Positions 17,431 to 26,899 are shown, counted from the stretch's first letter. The stretch is DNA of 64,000 nt from Chitinophaga oryziterrae (GCF_009758125.1 NZ_WRXO01000010.1:248001-312000); one strand, 5' to 3'. Notes: generated by a model from the letters alone, not told the origin. Numbers and translations are program-made.

Positions 17431-18420
17431 ATGAATAAAATCATCAGCATTTTTACAGGTATGGCACTGTTTGCATGTGCCTGTAATCAATCAACAAACA
17501 AGAACCAGAACAATAATGCGGACAGCGCCGGTCAGCAGGTTACTACAGCGGCGAAAGTACCCGTTTTCAATGTAGACAGTGCGTATGCATTTACGGCAAA
17601 ACAGGTGAGCTTTGGCCCACGTATTCCCAATACACCTGCGCAGCCTAAATGTGCGGAATGGCTGATACAGGAATTAAAACCTTTGGCCGATACGGTGTAT
17701 GTGCAGCGTACTACCGTGATGGGACCTAAGAACCAGCCACTTCCCTGTATAAATATCATTGCTACTTTTAATCCGGACGCGAAACAGCGTATACTTCTTT
17801 TATCGCATTGGGATACACGTCCGCATGCAGACCAGGATGCGTTTGATAAAACCAAACACCTGGATGGTGCGGATGATGGCGCGAGTGGTGTTGCGGTATT
17901 ATTGGAAACAGCCCGCGAATTGCATGCGCAGAAACAAGGTGTTGGTGTGGACCTTTTGCTGACAGATGTGGAAGATTATGGGATCAGTGAAGAGGAAAAC
18001 AGCTTTTGCCTTGGTACGCAGTACTGGGCGAAGAACCCACATGTGAAAGGCTATAAAGCTAATTACGGTATCCTGTTGGATATGGTTGGCGCCCGCGGCT
18101 CACAGTTCTTTATGGAAGCAGGCTCCCAGCAGTATGCATATGGTCCTATGAAGATGTTCTGGGATGTGGCGAATCGTCTTGGGTACTCTGATTATTTCAG
18201 GTATGAGAATAATGGTTCTGCTATTACGGATGACCACGTATACGTAAATACGATGGCGAATATTCCTACTTTTGATATTATTGCATTGCAGCCTAATGGT
18301 AATTTTGCACCCCACTGGCATACGCAGAATGATAACATGAGCGTTATCGACAAACGTACACTACAGGTAGTCGGGCAAACCATTCTGCAGGTGATTTATG
18401 CACAGCCCTTCGAGTATTAG
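17431..18420 (+). CDS. M28 family lipoprotein, glutaminyl-peptide cyclotransferase-like
   Basis: The 329-residue protein has a lipoprotein signal (LFAC, Cys16). Zinc-site segments are SHWDTRPHAD (126-135), GADDGASG (146-153), DVEDYG (179-184, Glu181) and a late AITDDHVYV histidine. This arrangement resembles bacterial glutaminyl cyclases more than leucine aminopeptidases. Such enzymes form N-terminal pyroglutamate on exported proteins, which are common in Bacteroidota after signal peptide cleavage. That role is inferred from family. A general M28 aminopeptidase is the alternative. The gene follows cysS by 20 bp. Confidence 0.8.
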   Translation: MNKIISIFTGMALFACACNQSTNKNQNNNADSAGQQVTTAAKVPVFNVDSAYAFTAKQVSFGPRIPNTPAQPKCAEWLIQELKPLADTVYVQRTTVMGPKNQPLPCINIIATFNPDAKQRILLLSHWDTRPHADQDAFDKTKHLDGADDGASGVAVLLETARELHAQKQGVGVDLLLTDVEDYGISEEENSFCLGTQYWAKNPHVKGYKANYGILLDMVGARGSQFFMEAGSQQYAYGPMKMFWDVANRLGYSDYFRYENNGSAITDDHVYVNTMANIPTFDIIALQPNGNFAPHWHTQNDNMSVIDKRTLQVVGQTILQVIYAQPFEY

Positions 18421-18465
18421 TATGGCCGGTCCTATTCTCAATACACGATAAGTAACTTAAATAAC

Positions 18466-18525
18466 GATGCTCCTGAGCAGGCAAATATTCCTATTTTTGC
18501 TTTCTCAGGAGCATCCTGTTTTTAT
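18466..18525 (+). promoter_or_regulatory. Hairpin overlapping the alkA-type gene promoter
   Basis: A perfect 12-bp inverted repeat (18466-18477 and 18504-18515) encloses a partly self-complementary 26-nt loop and is followed by CTGTTTTTA. The loop contains TATTTTTG (18492-18499), an exact -7 element for the glycosylase gene starting at 18535. The same sequence can act as terminator for the upstream gene and promoter for the downstream one. Confidence 0.6.
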
Positions 18526-18534
18526 ACCCTGGTT

Positions 18535-19155
18535 ATGACTCAACCTTCAGAAATTTACCTGCTTCACTTAGGTAAAGACAAAAAGTTTTTACCGATCATG
18601 GCTAGTCCTCTTCCTCCTTTAGCAATCCGAAAAAACATCACTATCCGGCTGATAGCTTCTATCATGAGCCAGCAGTTAAGTGTAAAAGTAGCGGAGGTTA
18701 TTTACAAGCGTTTCCTTGCTTTATATGATGGGAAAGAACCCGCTCCGCAACAGATTCTCGATACTCCTCCGGAAACCTTGCGCAGTATAGGTTTATCTAA
18801 TGCTAAAGTAAGTTACGTTCACAATGTTGCGCGCTTTACGGTAGAAGAAAAACTGACTGATAAGAAGCTGCAAAAGATGGATAATGATACCGTGATTGCT
18901 TATCTCACGCAGATCAAAGGTGTAGGCCGCTGGACAGTAGAAATGTTGCTGATGTTCTATCTTGGAAGGGAGGATGTATTTGCGATAGATGATCTGGGGA
19001 TTCAGCAGGCGATGATCAAATTATATAAGCTGGATAAAACAGATAAAAAAGCATTCAGAGAAAAGCTGTTAAAGATCTCTGCCAAGTGGTCTCCTTACCG
19101 GACTTATGCCTGTAGATATTTATGGGCCTGGAAGGATATGAAACCAACAGCCTAA
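18535..19155 (+). CDS. DNA-3-methyladenine glycosylase II-type (HhH-GPD) enzyme
   Basis: The 206-residue protein corresponds to the catalytic HhH-GPD core of AlkA without its N-terminal domain. The helix-hairpin-helix reads QIKGVGRWTVEML (127-139), and the catalytic aspartate is Asp153 in FAIDDLGIQQA. It removes alkylated bases in base excision repair. Its promoter sits in the hairpin at 18466-18515. It converges on recA. No Ada domain or alkylation regulator is adjacent. Confidence 0.87.
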   Translation: MTQPSEIYLLHLGKDKKFLPIMASPLPPLAIRKNITIRLIASIMSQQLSVKVAEVIYKRFLALYDGKEPAPQQILDTPPETLRSIGLSNAKVSYVHNVARFTVEEKLTDKKLQKMDNDTVIAYLTQIKGVGRWTVEMLLMFYLGREDVFAIDDLGIQQAMIKLYKLDKTDKKAFREKLLKISAKWSPYRTYACRYLWAWKDMKPTA

Positions 19156-19249
19156 GCAGTAAAACATTTCCGGGTAATCCTCCGGTCATTCATTCTGGCA
19201 AAGGTTAAAATATATTCCTTTTGTATAAAGGACGCTTTTCTGCAATACA

Positions 19250-19288
19250 CAACAAAATAAAAATCCCCACCTTAAAAAAGGCGGGGAT
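19250..19288 (-). terminator. Terminator of recA
   Basis: The stem (19263-19273 and 19278-19288, one mismatch) is followed in the minus direction by ATTTTTATTTTG. It lies 55 bp past the recA stop. Confidence 0.75.
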
Positions 19289-19342
19289 ATAGGTAATACT
19301 AACTAACCCAATTGCTTATATCTAAAACTAAAACAACTCTAA

Positions 19343-20359
19343 TTAAGAAGCGGCTTCCAGCTGCTGTGCTGCAATCTTCGCTTTGATCTTCCCTTCAATC
19401 TCATTTGCTACTTCCGGATTGTCGATCAGCAACTGCTTCACGGCATCACGGCCCTGGCCCAGCTTGTTGGTATCATAACTGAACCAGCTGCCGCTTTTTT
19501 GTACGATGCCATATTCAACACCCATATCAATGATCTCACCTACTTTGGAGATACCATGTCCGTAGATGATATCAAACTCAGCCTGGCGGAAGGGAGGTGC
19601 AACTTTATTTTTTACAACTTTCACTTTCACACGGTTACCCACAGCTTCATCACCATCCTTGATCTGTGCCATACGACGGATATCCAGACGTACTGATGCA
19701 TAGAATTTCAGCGCGTTACCACCGGTAGTTGTTTCCGGGTTACCGAACATAACGCCGATCTTCTCACGCAGCTGGTTGATGAATATGCAACAGCAATTCG
19801 TCTTTGAAATGGTAGCGGTCAGCTTACGCAGCGCCTGAGACATCAAACGGGCCTGTAAACCCATCTTGCTATCTCCCATCTCACCTTCCAGCTCACCTTT
19901 TGGTACCAGCGCAGCTACGGAGTCAATTACCACCACGTCTACCGCTCCTGATAAGATCAGACGGTCCGCAATCTCCAGACCCTGCTCTCCATGGTCCGGC
20001 TGTGAAATCAGCAATGAATCAACATCCACACCCAAACGCTGGGCATAAGTACTGTCAAAAGCATGCTCAGCATCTATTATAGCACAGATACCGCCTTTCT
20101 TCTGCGCTTCTGCTATTGTATGAATCGCAAGTGTCGTCTTACCGGAAGACTCAGGGCCGTAGATCTCTACGATCCTGCCTTTAGGAAGACCGCCAATTCC
20201 CAGCGCAATATCAAGACCCAGAGAGCCTGTAGATATTACTTCCATGGCAACCACGCCCTTCTCTCCCATCATCATCACAGACCCTTTACCGAAATCCTTA
20301 TCGATCTTGTCCATGGTAAGGCGCAGTGCCTTCAATTTATCTGCATTGGCTGTAGACAT
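19343..20359 (-). CDS. recA: Recombinase RecA
   Basis: The 338-residue protein has Walker A GPESSGKT at 68-75, the MAW-type loop GKGSVMMMGEK near the N-terminus and the loop-2 region containing FGNPETTTGGNALKFYAS. It forms filaments on single-stranded DNA for homologous recombination and, where present, SOS signalling. The C-terminal tail is short and not strongly acidic. The gene is monocistronic and leftward, with a -7 element 20 nt before the ATG and an 11-bp palindrome further upstream. Confidence 0.96.
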   Translation of the reverse strand: MSTANADKLKALRLTMDKIDKDFGKGSVMMMGEKGVVAMEVISTGSLGLDIALGIGGLPKGRIVEIYGPESSGKTTLAIHTIAEAQKKGGICAIIDAEHAFDSTYAQRLGVDVDSLLISQPDHGEQGLEIADRLILSGAVDVVVIDSVAALVPKGELEGEMGDSKMGLQARLMSQALRKLTATISKTNCCCIFINQLREKIGVMFGNPETTTGGNALKFYASVRLDIRRMAQIKDGDEAVGNRVKVKVVKNKVAPPFRQAEFDIIYGHGISKVGEIIDMGVEYGIVQKSGSWFSYDTNKLGQGRDAVKQLLIDNPEVANEIEGKIKAKIAAQQLEAAS

Positions 20360-20378
20360 ATTAGTAAGTGTTTTTTTA

Positions 20379-20386
20379 CAAATTTA
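20379..20386 (-). promoter_or_regulatory. -7 element of recA
   Basis: TAAATTTG on the minus strand is an exact TAnnTTTG match, giving a leader of about 15 nt. No -33 TTG is visible, which is compatible with an activated or regulated promoter. Confidence 0.5.
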
Positions 20387-20430
20387 ATGGTGTGCTAAGT
20401 TATGATCTAATTTTTAACTTTCCCAAATTT

Positions 20431-20457
20431 TTTAGCATTTTCACCAAAAATGCTAAA
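20431..20457. promoter_or_regulatory. Palindrome upstream of recA, candidate operator
   Basis: The perfect 11-bp arms TTTAGCATTTT / AAAATGCTAAA flank a 5-nt spacer, about 45-70 bp upstream of the recA -7 element. It lacks a T-run on either strand, so it is unlikely to be a terminator. It may be a protein-binding site. No LexA gene is in the window to compare with. Confidence 0.4.
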
Positions 20458-20613
20458 TCCTATAGTAAAGAGTCCAACCTTTCACCGAATCAGAAAAAAA
20501 AGTTTAAGGGTTAACTCACAACGGTAACATATGTCAATGTTCAAATAACACTACAAAGATGGGCCACCTTTACGCACTGAATGTGCGTAGTGAAAAAAGA
20601 AAGAAAAATAATC

Positions 20614-21291
20614 TTACCCTACTATACCATATGCTATCCATTGCGATAGAATACCGATAATAAAACCGGTGTAGATCTCTGCGGGAGTATGCGCGGAAAG
20701 GATCAAACGGGCCGTTGCTACAACACCGGCTACGAGGAAAGTGACCACCAGCGGAAAACTTACATTCATATGCATGCCGGTCATCAGCATCAGTAAAAGA
20801 CCGATTACCCCGCCCCAGCCAGTTGTGTGCATACTGATCTTCGCATAGGTATTTCCCACCATAGACAATACCACTGCTAAAAATACCCCCAGGAAAAATG
20901 CATTGAAAAAAGGAGGTGTGACCCCTTCCCTTTTAAATGCATAAAATGCCCAGAAATAATAAATGGTACAGGCTACATATGGAATAATACGATCGCGCTG
21001 CGTATGCATCTGTATAGATTCTACAAACTTCAGGGAACGTGCCAGCAGTAAAGTTAATACCGGGAAAAATATGCTGATGGTGAGTACGCGGATATAAAGC
21101 GTATCATACTGAAAACGCTTGCTGCTATGGGCAAATGCCACAAAATATTCCGGCAGTGCCCTCACGGTCAGGAACGTAATAATTAACGGTATAAATAACG
21201 GATGCGTGATATAGGAAATAACCGTTGCTACCGCACGCAATGCGGGTGAAAATACCGGACGGTTATCTGTTGTAAGTGTTGCCTGTTCCAT
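20614..21291 (-). CDS. PAP2-like membrane phosphatase
   Basis: The 225-residue protein has about six membrane segments. PAP2-type motifs can be recognised in weakened form: QRDRIIPY (98-105), SMHTTG (153-158, in place of PSGH) and ARLILSAHTPAEIYTG (194-209, His201). Family members hydrolyse lipid phosphates such as undecaprenyl pyrophosphate or phosphatidylglycerophosphate; the substrate here is not evident. It follows rpoN by 25 bp and is probably in the same transcript. Confidence 0.75.
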   Translation of the reverse strand: MEQATLTTDNRPVFSPALRAVATVISYITHPLFIPLIITFLTVRALPEYFVAFAHSSKRFQYDTLYIRVLTISIFFPVLTLLLARSLKFVESIQMHTQRDRIIPYVACTIYYFWAFYAFKREGVTPPFFNAFFLGVFLAVVLSMVGNTYAKISMHTTGWGGVIGLLLMLMTGMHMNVSFPLVVTFLVAGVVATARLILSAHTPAEIYTGFIIGILSQWIAYGIVG

Positions 21292-21316
21292 TCAATGCCC
21301 CCTGAATATTGATTTT

Positions 21317-22804
21317 TTAAAGCTCTTTTCTAAGCCTTGCTACTGGTATATTTAATTGTTCCCTGTATTTGGCCACCGTACGGCGGGCAATATTGTACCC
21401 CTTATCCTGGAGCATCTTCGTCAGGTTCTCATCACTCAGCGGTTTACGCTTGTTCTCCCCTTCTATCAGATCAGACAAAATCTTTTTTACCTCACGGGTA
21501 GATACTTCTTCCCCGCTATCTGTAGATAATGATTCACTGAAAAAGAACTTGAGCTTAAAAGTACCAAACTCCGTCTGCACATATTTACTGTTCGCTACAC
21601 GGCTTACAGTAGAAATATCCAGCTGGGTAATGTCCGCAATGTCTTTCAGGATCATTGGTCTCATGGTCGTTTCATCCCCTGTAAGGAAAAACTCCCGCTG
21701 ATAACCCATGATAGATTCCATCGTAGACAACAACGTATGTTGCCTTTGCTTGATGGCATCGATGAACCATTTGGCTGCATCTATCTTCTGTTTGATAAAC
21801 AGTACCGCTTCTTTCTGACGCTTGTCTTTCTTATCTCCACGGTCATAATCCTTTAACATGTCCCTGTAACCTTCAGAAATCCTGAGGTCAGGTGCATTCT
21901 TTGAATTAAGGGACAATTCCAGTTTACCGTTATTATTGAGAATGAAAAAGTCAGGTATTACATAACTTTCTGCCTTGTTCAGGGTAGCATAATTACCACC
22001 TGGTTTTGGCGTAAGACGGATAATCTGCCCGATGGCCTCCTTCAGCGCTTCATCACTCATATTCAATCCCTTCTGGATCTTCTCATAGTGCTTCTTGGTA
22101 AACTCATCAAAGTAGTTCTCCAGGATCTGATAGGCGCCCATCACTCCGGGATCATCCTGTATTTTGCGCTTCAGTTGCAATAACAGACATTCCTTCAGGT
22201 CTGTAGCACAGATACCCGGCGGATCAAACTCCTGGATCTTTTTAATCAGGTCCCTGATCTCTTCCTCATCTGTAGATACATTCTGAGAGAAAGAAAGGTC
22301 ATCCACGATCGCGCTGATCTCTCTTCTCAGGTAACCATCATCGTCAATGCTGCCAATGATCTGTTCTGCAATGCTGGTCTGCCTCTCATCCAGTGCCAGC
22401 ATACCCAGTTGTGCCAACAGATGCTCATGGAAAGATGTTTCCACTCTTACCGGGATGGTTTTGTTCTCATCCGGGTCAGGGTAGTTATCATCCCGCAATC
22501 TGTAGTCAGCTATGTCATCATCTCCTTCACTTACGTATTCGGAGATATCAATATTATCGTATTCATTCTCGCTTCCATCAGGCTCAAAATCATCCTCCTC
22601 TTCAGGGGCCGTGTATTCTTCCTGCGTTTCCTTAAATTCATCCTCCTGTGCTTCCTCTCCATATTCCAGGGCAGGGTTCTCCTCCAGCTCTTCCTTGATA
22701 CGTTCTTCAAGAACAGCCGTGGGTACCTGAAGCAGCTTCATTAACTGAATCTGCTGAGGCGACAATTTTTGTAATAGCTTCTGCTGTTGTGTCTGCTTTA
22801 ACAT
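21317..22804 (-). CDS. rpoN: RNA polymerase sigma-54 factor RpoN
   Basis: The protein has 495 residues. The glutamine- and leucine-rich region I (MLKQTQQQKLLQKLSPQQIQ) contacts activators, an acidic region II spans about 45-105, and the RpoN box ARRTVAKYRE is at 473-482. It directs transcription at -24/-12 promoters with AAA+ activators, none of which is in this window. It has its own -7/-33 promoter inside the gap after rnhB and is followed by the PAP2 gene. Confidence 0.95.
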   Translation of the reverse strand: MLKQTQQQKLLQKLSPQQIQLMKLLQVPTAVLEERIKEELEENPALEYGEEAQEDEFKETQEEYTAPEEEDDFEPDGSENEYDNIDISEYVSEGDDDIADYRLRDDNYPDPDENKTIPVRVETSFHEHLLAQLGMLALDERQTSIAEQIIGSIDDDGYLRREISAIVDDLSFSQNVSTDEEEIRDLIKKIQEFDPPGICATDLKECLLLQLKRKIQDDPGVMGAYQILENYFDEFTKKHYEKIQKGLNMSDEALKEAIGQIIRLTPKPGGNYATLNKAESYVIPDFFILNNNGKLELSLNSKNAPDLRISEGYRDMLKDYDRGDKKDKRQKEAVLFIKQKIDAAKWFIDAIKQRQHTLLSTMESIMGYQREFFLTGDETTMRPMILKDIADITQLDISTVSRVANSKYVQTEFGTFKLKFFFSESLSTDSGEEVSTREVKKILSDLIEGENKRKPLSDENLTKMLQDKGYNIARRTVAKYREQLNIPVARLRKEL

Positions 22805-22824
22805 AGTCTGATCCTATCCAATGG

Positions 22825-22856
22825 CAAAAATAATAACAATAGTTTTAAGTATTCAA
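22825..22856 (-). promoter_or_regulatory. Promoter of rpoN
   Basis: On the minus strand TTG (complement of 22854-22856), 21 bp, then TATTTTTG (complement of 22825-22832) is a good match to the Bacteroidota housekeeping promoter. The leader is about 17 nt. Confidence 0.6.
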
Positions 22857-22875
22857 CTTCCGCAGGCGGGAAACC

Positions 22876-23496
22876 TTATTCCACAGGTTCGTCGGCAAAA
22901 TCCAGGTCCATCTCCTCTGGTAATAACCGGAAAGATTTACGGTGATAAGGACTATCTCCATATTCCCGGATTGCATTACGGTGATATACAGTAGAATAAC
23001 CTTTATTCTCATGCCAGCCAAAATGCGGGAATTGCGCATGCAGGGACTGCATATATTCATCCCGGTATGTTTTAGCCAGTACAGATGCTGCTGCAATAGA
23101 AGCATATATCCCGTCCCCTTTAATAATACAGGCATGTGGGATATCTCCATACGGAACAAAGCGGTTGCCATCTACCAGTATATAACCGGGCTTTTGCTTC
23201 AGCTTTTCCAAAGCTAAGTGCATCGCCCTGAAAGATGCCTGCAGGATATTGATCCTGTCGATCTCCTCATTATCTACACTGGCAACGGCATAACATACTG
23301 CTTCTCTTTCTATTACCACCCGCAGTGTATCGCGGTTTGCCGCTGTCATCAGCTTTGAATCATTCAGGAGCTTGTGCCGGAACTTAACCGGCAATATCAC
23401 CGCGGCCGCAAATACCGGCCCTGCCAGACATCCCCTTCCGGCTTCGTCACAGCCGGCTTCAAACGCAATTTTCTTTTGATGGTACGAAAGTAACAC
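22876..23496 (-). CDS. rnhB: Ribonuclease HII
   Basis: The 206-residue protein starts at GTG (complement of 23494-23496). The signature DEAGRG is at 17-22 (Asp17, Glu18), with a third acidic residue Asp109 in ILVDGNRF and the family's ASVLAKTYRDEYM helix. It cleaves RNA in RNA-DNA hybrids and removes misincorporated ribonucleotides. It lies 71 bp upstream of rpoN on the same strand. Confidence 0.93.
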   Translation of the reverse strand: MLLSYHQKKIAFEAGCDEAGRGCLAGPVFAAAVILPVKFRHKLLNDSKLMTAANRDTLRVVIEREAVCYAVASVDNEEIDRINILQASFRAMHLALEKLKQKPGYILVDGNRFVPYGDIPHACIIKGDGIYASIAAASVLAKTYRDEYMQSLHAQFPHFGWHENKGYSTVYHRNAIREYGDSPYHRKSFRLLPEEMDLDFADEPVE

Positions 23497-23571
23497 AGCG
23501 TGATAATGATTGTTGCCTGGTAAAGTTAGTTATTTTAGATTAGCCCCCACAGACCGTTACAAATTCTTAAT

Positions 23572-24003
23572 TTACTGGAACAGATCCTTAAATTCCTGCT
23601 TGAATTCCGTCCACTCCCGGTCTGATTTCTTAAGCAGGGTATCTGCTCCTCTGCGGGTTTCCTCCCAGGTAGATGCACTGCTGTTCTTTACATCTTCCAG
23701 TTCCCTGTTGATCTGATCCCGCAATTCCAATAATTGTTTACGGGCTTTTGTACTCTTTTCTGAACCGTCTTTTTTAAGCTCTTTCATTTTCAGATCTATC
23801 TCATCCTTACGCTCCTGCAGGTCATCACGCACTTTTTTACGCTGTTCGTCCAGGTAATCTCCCGCATCTTTGGCAGTTTCCTTAACATCTTGTCCAATTT
23901 TCTCCACACCTTCTTTTAACTCTTCTTTCTTCTCCTGCTGTTTTCCACTCTCCTGGCAGGCAGAAAAGGTAGCGGCAGCAAGCAAGTACAGCAATATTCT
24001 CAT
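23572..24003 (-). CDS. Small coiled-coil lipoprotein of unknown function
   Basis: The 143-residue protein has a lipoprotein signal (TFSAC, Cys16). It is followed almost entirely by charged Lys/Glu/Asp heptad-like sequence (about 22-140), predicting a long helix or coiled coil on the periplasmic side. I do not recognise a named domain; it superficially resembles apolipoprotein- or YtxH-like helical proteins. It lies upstream of rnhB on the same strand with a 75-bp gap. Confidence 0.7.
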   Translation of the reverse strand: MRILLYLLAAATFSACQESGKQQEKKEELKEGVEKIGQDVKETAKDAGDYLDEQRKKVRDDLQERKDEIDLKMKELKKDGSEKSTKARKQLLELRDQINRELEDVKNSSASTWEETRRGADTLLKKSDREWTEFKQEFKDLFQ

Positions 24004-24173
24004 AAGCAGGCTTTTAAAATGATGTTTAGTGATAATAAACGTCCCTTACAAATGCCATTCCAATTTTATAAGATACCCGCCCGTGCTTCAATACAACCAC
24101 TCAGCACAGTCAATATGGCACTTAATAAAAAAAAAGCTAGGTTTGAGGTCCTTTACAAAATAGAATATTAATT

Positions 24174-26330
24174 ATGAAGAAAAATGTATTACTCCTCCTT
24201 TTACTGCTGACGGTTAAATTTGCCCGGGCAGATGAAGGTATGTGGCTGCCATACCTATTAGGACAGCAAGTATACAACGACATGGTTAAAAAAGGTTTGA
24301 AATTAACCAAGGATCAGTTGTACAGTATTAATAAGGCCTCTTTGAAAGATGCCATTGTAATATTCGGAGGAGGTTGTACAGGTGAGATAGTGAGCAGTCA
24401 GGGATTAATATTCACCAACCATCACTGTGGTTATGATGCCATTGCTACAGCCAGTTCCATGGAACATAATTACCTGAAAAACGGTTTTTATGCCCTGAAC
24501 AAACAACAGGAAATTCCTTCAAAAACATTATCCGTACAGTTCCTCGTAAGAGTGGAAGACGTTACCGCAAAGGTAGAAGAAGCCCTGAAAGGACTTTCCG
24601 GTCAGGAAAGAGTTACACAACAACAGAAAATTACGGCTGATATTATTAGTCAGACCATCGCTAATACCAACTATGAAGCAAAGGTACTCCCTATGTTCAA
24701 GGGTAACCAGTTCCTGCTTTTTGTATACGAGCGCTATAAAGATATCCGCCTGGTAGGGGCCCCGCCGGAAAGTATCGGCAAATTTGGCGGTGATACCGAT
24801 AACTGGGAATGGCCTCGTCATACCGGCGACTTCTCCATTTTCCGTGTATACGTGAGTAAAGACGGCAAACCTTCCGAATATGCGGCAGACAATGTGCCTT
24901 TAAAACCCAAATACTTCTTACCCGTTTCTATAAAAGGTATCAAAGAGAATGATTACGCGATGATCTTTGGTTACCCCGGTGGTACCAACAGATACGAAAG
25001 CGCTGAAGGGGTGAAGCTGAAAATAAATGTGGAAAACCCTTCTGTAGTGACTCTCCGCGCTGTTCGTCTGAAATATATGTTTGAGCAGATGAAGAAAGAC
25101 CCTGCCATTAAACTGAAAATGGCTTCTTCTTATGCCGGTATTGCCAATTACTGGAAATTCTTTGACGGGGAAACACAACAACTCCTGAAATATAAAGTAC
25201 AGGAAGAGAAACAACAACAGGAAGCTGCTTTCGAAAAATGGGCACAGGGCAAACCTGAATTTGAAAATATCTTTAAGGATTATGCGAAAGCATACCAGGA
25301 CTGGACTCCTTACGCTAAACATCGTATTTATATCAATGAAGGCATCTTAGGTTCCCCGCTGGCTGCTTTTGCAGCTAGTTTACAGGCGGTGGAAAAAGCA
25401 ATGGTTACTCCAGGTACAGCATCTGATGTGATCAAACAGAGTATACAGGCTGCTGATAAAGCCCGTACAGCTTTCCTGGCACAGGAAGATAAAACCAGCG
25501 ATCAGAAAATCCTCGCTGCTACCTGCCGTCTTTTCTACACGGATATCCCACAGGCACAACACCCTATCGGGTTCTACGATGCTGTTAAAGCTAAATTCGG
25601 GGCTTTGGATGATGATAATACTTATCGTCTCTGGTCTTCTGCGCTCATGTCCGGATCTATGATCCTGAATGATGCACGCTGGAAGGCTTTTATTGCTAAT
25701 CCTGATGCAGTGACCCTTCAAACAGATCCTGCTTTTGCATATTCCAGCGCATTTATCAAGAACTTTGTAAGCAAATACATGCCGATCTATAATCAGTTCG
25801 TTACACAGAATAATGACCTGGGCCGTGTTTATCTGAAAGGTTTGTTACAGATGGAGCCAAATAAAAAATGGTATCCGGATGCTAACTTCTCTATGCGCCT
25901 TACTTATGGACAGGTGAAACCTTATTCTCCCCGTGATGCGGTGTCTTATGATTATGTGTGCACGATGAAAGGTGTGATGGAAAAATATAAAGCAGGAGAT
26001 TATGAGTTTGATTTACCGGATAACTACCTGGATCTATATAAGAAGAAAGATTTTGGTCAGTATAAGGACCTCAGGAAGAATGATATTGTTACTTGTTTTA
26101 TCACAACGAATGATATCACAGGTGGTAACTCCGGTTCTCCGGTATTGAATGCTAATGGCGAACTGATAGGTCTTGCTTTTGACGGTAACTATGAAGCATT
26201 GAGCCACAAAATCCAATTTGATCCGGTATATAACAGGACGATTTGTGTGGATGTACGTTATGTACTCTGGTGTATTGATAAATTAGGTGGGGCTCCTAAT
26301 ATTGTGAATGAGCTGAAGCTGATAAAATAA
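24174..26330 (+). CDS. S46 family dipeptidyl-peptidase, DPP7-like
   Basis: The 718-residue secreted enzyme has a signal peptide at about 1-19. The catalytic triad is His84 (IFTNHHCGYD), Asp219 (WPRHTGDFS) and Ser653 (ITGGNSGSPV). Gly671 lies 18 residues after the serine, the spacing of Gly673 and Ser655 in P. gingivalis DPP7. DPP11 has Arg there. This predicts preference for hydrophobic residues rather than acidic ones. S46 enzymes release dipeptides from oligopeptides in the periplasm for amino acid nutrition. The gene stands alone with a strong terminator. Confidence 0.92.
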   Translation: MKKNVLLLLLLLTVKFARADEGMWLPYLLGQQVYNDMVKKGLKLTKDQLYSINKASLKDAIVIFGGGCTGEIVSSQGLIFTNHHCGYDAIATASSMEHNYLKNGFYALNKQQEIPSKTLSVQFLVRVEDVTAKVEEALKGLSGQERVTQQQKITADIISQTIANTNYEAKVLPMFKGNQFLLFVYERYKDIRLVGAPPESIGKFGGDTDNWEWPRHTGDFSIFRVYVSKDGKPSEYAADNVPLKPKYFLPVSIKGIKENDYAMIFGYPGGTNRYESAEGVKLKINVENPSVVTLRAVRLKYMFEQMKKDPAIKLKMASSYAGIANYWKFFDGETQQLLKYKVQEEKQQQEAAFEKWAQGKPEFENIFKDYAKAYQDWTPYAKHRIYINEGILGSPLAAFAASLQAVEKAMVTPGTASDVIKQSIQAADKARTAFLAQEDKTSDQKILAATCRLFYTDIPQAQHPIGFYDAVKAKFGALDDDNTYRLWSSALMSGSMILNDARWKAFIANPDAVTLQTDPAFAYSSAFIKNFVSKYMPIYNQFVTQNNDLGRVYLKGLLQMEPNKKWYPDANFSMRLTYGQVKPYSPRDAVSYDYVCTMKGVMEKYKAGDYEFDLPDNYLDLYKKKDFGQYKDLRKNDIVTCFITTNDITGGNSGSPVLNANGELIGLAFDGNYEALSHKIQFDPVYNRTICVDVRYVLWCIDKLGGAPNIVNELKLIK

Positions 26331-26345
26331 TTTATTCTATTTAGA

Positions 26346-26378
26346 AAGGCCCGGTAGCATAACTACCGGGCCTTTTTT
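26346..26378 (+). terminator. Terminator of the S46 peptidase gene
   Basis: Perfect 12-bp GC-rich arms (26346-26357 and 26363-26374) with a 5-nt loop are followed by a T-run, 15 bp after the stop. Confidence 0.92.
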
Positions 26379-26407
26379 ATTGTAATCACTTTTATTGTGC
26401 CCGCTTC

Positions 26408-26899
26408 TTATTTCTGCGACTCTTTATCCATCGCGCCAAACATCAGTATTATCTTGCTGCTATCGTACAACTGTAATGTCTGATCTGCTACATCAAATGT
26501 ATAAGCGTGGTCTGATAATAACCGGAGAAATATTGACTCCCTTTCATTTGCGTCCTGATCTACACAAGCCATGCGGGTACTGATGACCTGCCGGAAAGTG
26601 ATCACATCTCCTGCCAGGTTATAGGCTCCGGCCAGTTTGTTACAGCCGCCGTTGCCACTGATGCGATGTGCGGTGGTATCAAACTCCAGCCATATGGGAG
26701 ATTGTTCCTGCAACTGCCCATTCATCTGTAACAGTTTCCATCTCTTCAGTTGTATGTAATGCCATACACTTCCTGTTAAGTTCACTTCTTTCACAGCATC
26801 CTTCACAGAAGGTACTTTCGTTGTTTCTTTTGTTGTAGCAGGCGGGTTACAGGCGATTGCCAGCATTACAGCTAAAGTGAGGGTGAGTTTGTAAAACAT
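26408..26899 (-). CDS. META-domain (HslJ-like) lipoprotein
   Basis: The 163-residue protein has a lipoprotein signal (LAIAC, Cys17). The META-domain hallmarks are SGNGGCNKLAGAYNL (about 80-94) and the ISTRMAC segment followed by an acidic ERESIFLRLL helix. HslJ in E. coli is heat-inducible and linked to novobiocin resistance, but the molecular function of META domains is unknown. It is leftward, upstream of the SIR2-like gene with a 133-bp gap. Confidence 0.82.
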   Translation of the reverse strand: MFYKLTLTLAVMLAIACNPPATTKETTKVPSVKDAVKEVNLTGSVWHYIQLKRWKLLQMNGQLQEQSPIWLEFDTTAHRISGNGGCNKLAGAYNLAGDVITFRQVISTRMACVDQDANERESIFLRLLSDHAYTFDVADQTLQLYDSSKIILMFGAMDKESQK

